DNA of 64,000 nt, from assembly GCA_030407005.1 (NCBI GenBank), contig JAUDYN010000006.1, positions 1,922,001-1,986,000 on the forward strand, in the 5' to 3' direction. This document shows positions 60,945 to 64,000 of the stretch, one piece after another (within the stretch, counting starts at the first letter, position 1; every line of letters begins with the position of its first letter). Below the pieces are notes generated by a model. It did no database searches, was not told the DNA's origin, and saw nothing but the letters and a program-made list of their open reading frames with translations. Made by a program: the position numbers and the translations under genes. The DNA is from Desarmillaria ectypa. Lineage: Eukaryota; Basidiomycota; Agaricomycetes; Agaricales; Physalacriaceae.

Positions 60945-63900
60945 TGTTATACCTATGGTTCACATGATCTTCTGATATGCATAGTCCTGATGGCTGTCTC
61001 ATGTTCAGACAATCACCTTCAGGTTATGACTATGGTCTGCAGATCAATGTGGAGGATATGTGGTATAAGATAAACTTTAGTTGAAAGATGCAGAATATAC
61101 AGATAGCTACACTACTTATATATGTGAAGTGAAAAACTAAATATAGAACTGGTCATGAGTAATCTATATGTAAGCAGAGAGAAAGGAGTGTGGTAAATGA
61201 ATGGCTATAATGAGATAATCTATATTTAACAGAAACTGGAGATGGGTGGTGGATTAGCTGAGTGATAGTGATCTGATTGATTAGATGGAGGTTGAGATCA
61301 AAAAATGAGAGAAATCATAATATTACCTCCTTGTTAAAGCAGTTGTCCTGACTGCTAGGGTTCTTTCTTAGAGGTATCATATTGTGATGCTGCTTAGATG
61401 GTCCAGTATGTATTCAATAATGATTTCCATTGAGTTTTGTCCGGGTTTTTCATCTATTTTTCAATGCTGTCTCATCATTATGCAAGATAGGCTACATTCC
61501 TGTTCTCTGAGTATTTATAGTTGAGGATGGTGGTTACCACTTTTTCTTGTATTATGATTTTAGCAATATCCACTTCTTGTAGTCTCTTTTTGTATTCAGA
61601 GACAGCTTCTTGTGCATTTGCTATTTCTGTTTCTCTAATTCACAAATTATGTTCTCATGTCTAGCCCTTCCATTTGACCAGATAGTCCATTACTACTCTG
61701 GACCATTGCCCCTTCTTGGCTCTTACATGACATATTCAGGAATCCAGTACTTCTTTGATTTTGTATTCTTCTTGTCTGTTGATAAGGTCTGAGAATGGTG
61801 ATAGTGGTGGTGGTTGCTGTTGGTTTGGGAAGGAGGTTGTGATATAGGGTGTTAGTAACTTTTCATTGAACTGGGGGTGTATCTTCCAATGAGGTGGCAG
61901 TTTTAGTTTGTATGCTGCTCCTATCTTTTCAAGAACTTCAAACAGTCTCATTCACTTGTCATTGAGTTTTTTCTTTGGCCATGAAAGATGGAGGTTGCTA
62001 GTATTCAGCCAGACTTTGTTGCTAATTTGGTATTCTTGTGCTATTCATTTTCCCTTATCATATTGTCTCTTCATCTGGGTCATTGCTTTTTCCAGTGCTT
62101 CATATACTTCTTTATGTATTTGGGCCATGGTTTTCATAAATTCCACAGCCATTGGGTTTGCGAATGGAGTTTCCCATCTAGAATCTGACAGAAGTTAGAG
62201 GTTCCTTCCATATAGGGTTATGAATAGGCTTTTGCCCATAGCTGAGTGTACTCAGTTGTTATGAGCAAACTCAGCAAGAGATAATCACTTGGTCCAGTCA
62301 TTCTGTCAATGATTAATGAAGATCCAGAGGTATTTCTTGATCTTCTGATTAACTCATTCTGTTTGCCTATCTATTTGTAGGTGGTAGGCTGTGAAAGCAT
62401 TTGGGGAAATGTTTAGCATACAGTAGAGGTCTTTCATAAAGATTGATACAAATTGAGGACCCCAGTCAGAGATGACTACTTAAGGCATCCCATGTTTGGT
62501 GTAGACATGATCACAAAGGATTTGTGCCTATCCTTTGGCTGAGAGCTCTTCATGACAGGGAATTGATAGGATAGTTTTTGAAAATCGATCCACCACTACC
62601 AGCAGTGTGTTGTAGCCATTAGACTCAGGGAGTCCAGTGATCATATTAATAAAGATATGGGTCCAAGAGGTGTCAGGAACCATGTTTGGGTGTAAGAGTG
62701 TGGCTTTGGCTTGAGTACTGCTCTTAGTGCATTGGCATGTCTCACATCTCTTGATATACCTTTCTACATCTTTCTTTAGCTTGGGCCACCAATATTGACA
62801 AAAAATAAGTTTGATGGTTTTTGCTATTCTAAAATATCTCACTATGATATGGTCATAGTGATAGACAATAATCTCACCTCATAAGACTTTATTTTGGAGA
62901 ATGTAAATATGTTCATTATAATGCAGAATCCCCTGATCCTGGGTGATTTCTCATTCATGATCAAGAGAGTTAAAAATACCAGAGTCCCACCAATCCTTCT
63001 GTTATGTTGTGTCTCTGATCTTTTCTTGTTCTTTAGTGATGGTGGGCAGGATTAATGCTTGAAAATGTTCTGAAAGGAGTACTACCATATTGTAGTTGTC
63101 CTTCTTCCCTTGGTCATGGTTGTCCCTTCAGCTAAGTAGACCAGCCTTTCTGTTGGCTGTCCCAGACTTGTGTTATAGGACAAAGTGGTATTCAGCAAGT
63201 TCAGTTACCCATAGAGCTTGTCACTAATTTAACTTTTGTGGTTTTTGAAAGTATTAGAGATTCTAGTGGTCTGTCCAGATTTTAATTTCCTTCTTGGTGC
63301 CCATTAGGTAATGTTGCCACTCCTTAAGTGCAAGCATGATTGCCAACAACTCTTTGTTATAGATCTCATAGTTGCATTCAGTGACCATTAGGGCTTTGAA
63401 CATGAATGCAATGGGCCTCCATTTACTATTTTGGTTTTGACTGAGTATCACACCTATAGCTCCATCACTGGCATTGGCCTCAACTCAAAACTTCTCATTG
63501 TCTGATGGGATAGTTAAAACTATATTGGTTATCATCTGTAGTTTGAATCATTGGAAAGCTTGGTCCTGCTTTTTCTCTCACTTCCACTTGGCATTCCTGG
63601 TTAATTGGGTTAGAGGTCAGATGATTTTGGAATAATCCCATATGAACTTTTAGTAAAAATTCATGAATCCTAAGAAGGATTGTAATTCCTTCTTTTTTGT
63701 CAGAATTGGCCATTCAGCTATTTCTGCAACCTTGACAGGATCCATCCATATGGCATCTTCACTGATGATGACACCTAGATATTCCATCTTCAATACTTCG
63801 AATTTGCATTTCTCTGCTTTGAGAAAAAGCATATTTTCCTGCAATCATTGGAATACTTGTTGGATGATTTAATAATGCTTCTCCAAGGTTTTAGTGAAGA

Positions 63901-64000
63901 TGAGGATGTTGTCTAAATAGATGGTGACCTTTCCTCCAGCAATGAGATCTTTGAAAATATTATTCATCATGCATTGGAATGTGGCAGGAGAATTCATCAA
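60945..64000 (-). mobile_element. Ty3/Gypsy element B, same family, cut by the right edge
   Basis: Its left LTR is 60945-61322 (378 bp, TGTTA...TAATA), followed by the same interior start as element A (TTACCTCCTTGTTAAAGCAG). Chromodomain 'DYLVKWKG' is at about 61670-61700. Integrase pieces are at 62528-62842 ('YWWPKLKKDVERYIKRCETC', 'VVVDRFSKT'). RNase H ('ELLAIMLALKEWQHYLMG') is at about 63300, and RT ('LKAEKCKFEVLKMEYLGVI') at about 63800. The RT active site reads YLDN (63908-63919) where element A has YLDD. No solo-LTR insertion is present in its chromodomain. Only 20 bp separate it from element A. Confidence 0.82.

Overview
The window looks like nuclear DNA of a mushroom-forming basidiomycete (Agaricomycetes). 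The genes are split by many 36-90 bp GT-AG introns. Several families are typical of that class: DUF6534-type seven-helix proteins, F-box/CxxC proteins, and the ribophorin/Swp1, Sec20 and H2A.Z forms seen there. I assembled gene models by hand from splice signals and reading-frame continuity, so exon borders are predictions.

Layout. 1-2.7 kb: 3' part of a mitochondrial ribosomal protein uS5m gene with a long repeated N-terminal extension. 3.6-7.3 kb: two seven-helix membrane-protein paralogues, the first decayed, with a 180-bp inverted-repeat element between them. 7.9-10.4 kb: a GH79 glycosidase. 12.0-13.3 kb: the ER SNARE Sec20. 13.5-14.6 kb: a broken POT1-like telomere-binding gene. 14.8-18.4 kb: a divergent pair made of a basic hypothetical protein and an F-box/zinc-finger gene with an in-frame stop. 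19.6-21.6 kb: a SnoaL-FMO flavin monooxygenase. 22.2-24.6 kb: an F-box/LRR relic and the oligosaccharyltransferase subunit Swp1. 25.6-27.3 kb: a DUF6534 protein. 28.8-30.7 kb: ATP10 and histone H2A.Z sharing one promoter. 31.0-36.0 kb: a GT61 glycosyltransferase and an MFS drug/H+ antiporter. 36.8-40.3 kb: COPII Sec24 with an N-terminal WW domain. 41.3-43.5 kb: a second SnoaL-FMO. 44.4-45.3 kb: a dead epoxide hydrolase. 46.8-49.9 kb: a third seven-helix paralogue and a SET-domain methyltransferase.

From about 50.2 kb to the right edge the DNA changes abruptly. CpG dinucleotides almost vanish (about ten seen by eye in 13.8 kb), and the sequence is Ty3/Gypsy chromovirus retrotransposons on the minus strand. 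One complete element (52324-60924) has 392-bp LTRs, a perfect 5-bp target duplication, a self-priming-type primer-binding site and a chromodomain that is split by a nested solo LTR with its own perfect duplication. A second copy starts 20 bp further right and runs off the window. The two LTRs differ almost only by transitions, many of them reciprocal CA/TG swaps, the expected scar of CpG methylation and deamination.

The housekeeping genes (uS5m, Sec20, Swp1, ATP10, H2A.Z, Sec24) act independently. The accessory genes (GH79, two FMOs, MFS, GT61, epoxide-hydrolase relic, seven-helix families) are lineage-expanded, and I see no single coherent biosynthetic cluster.
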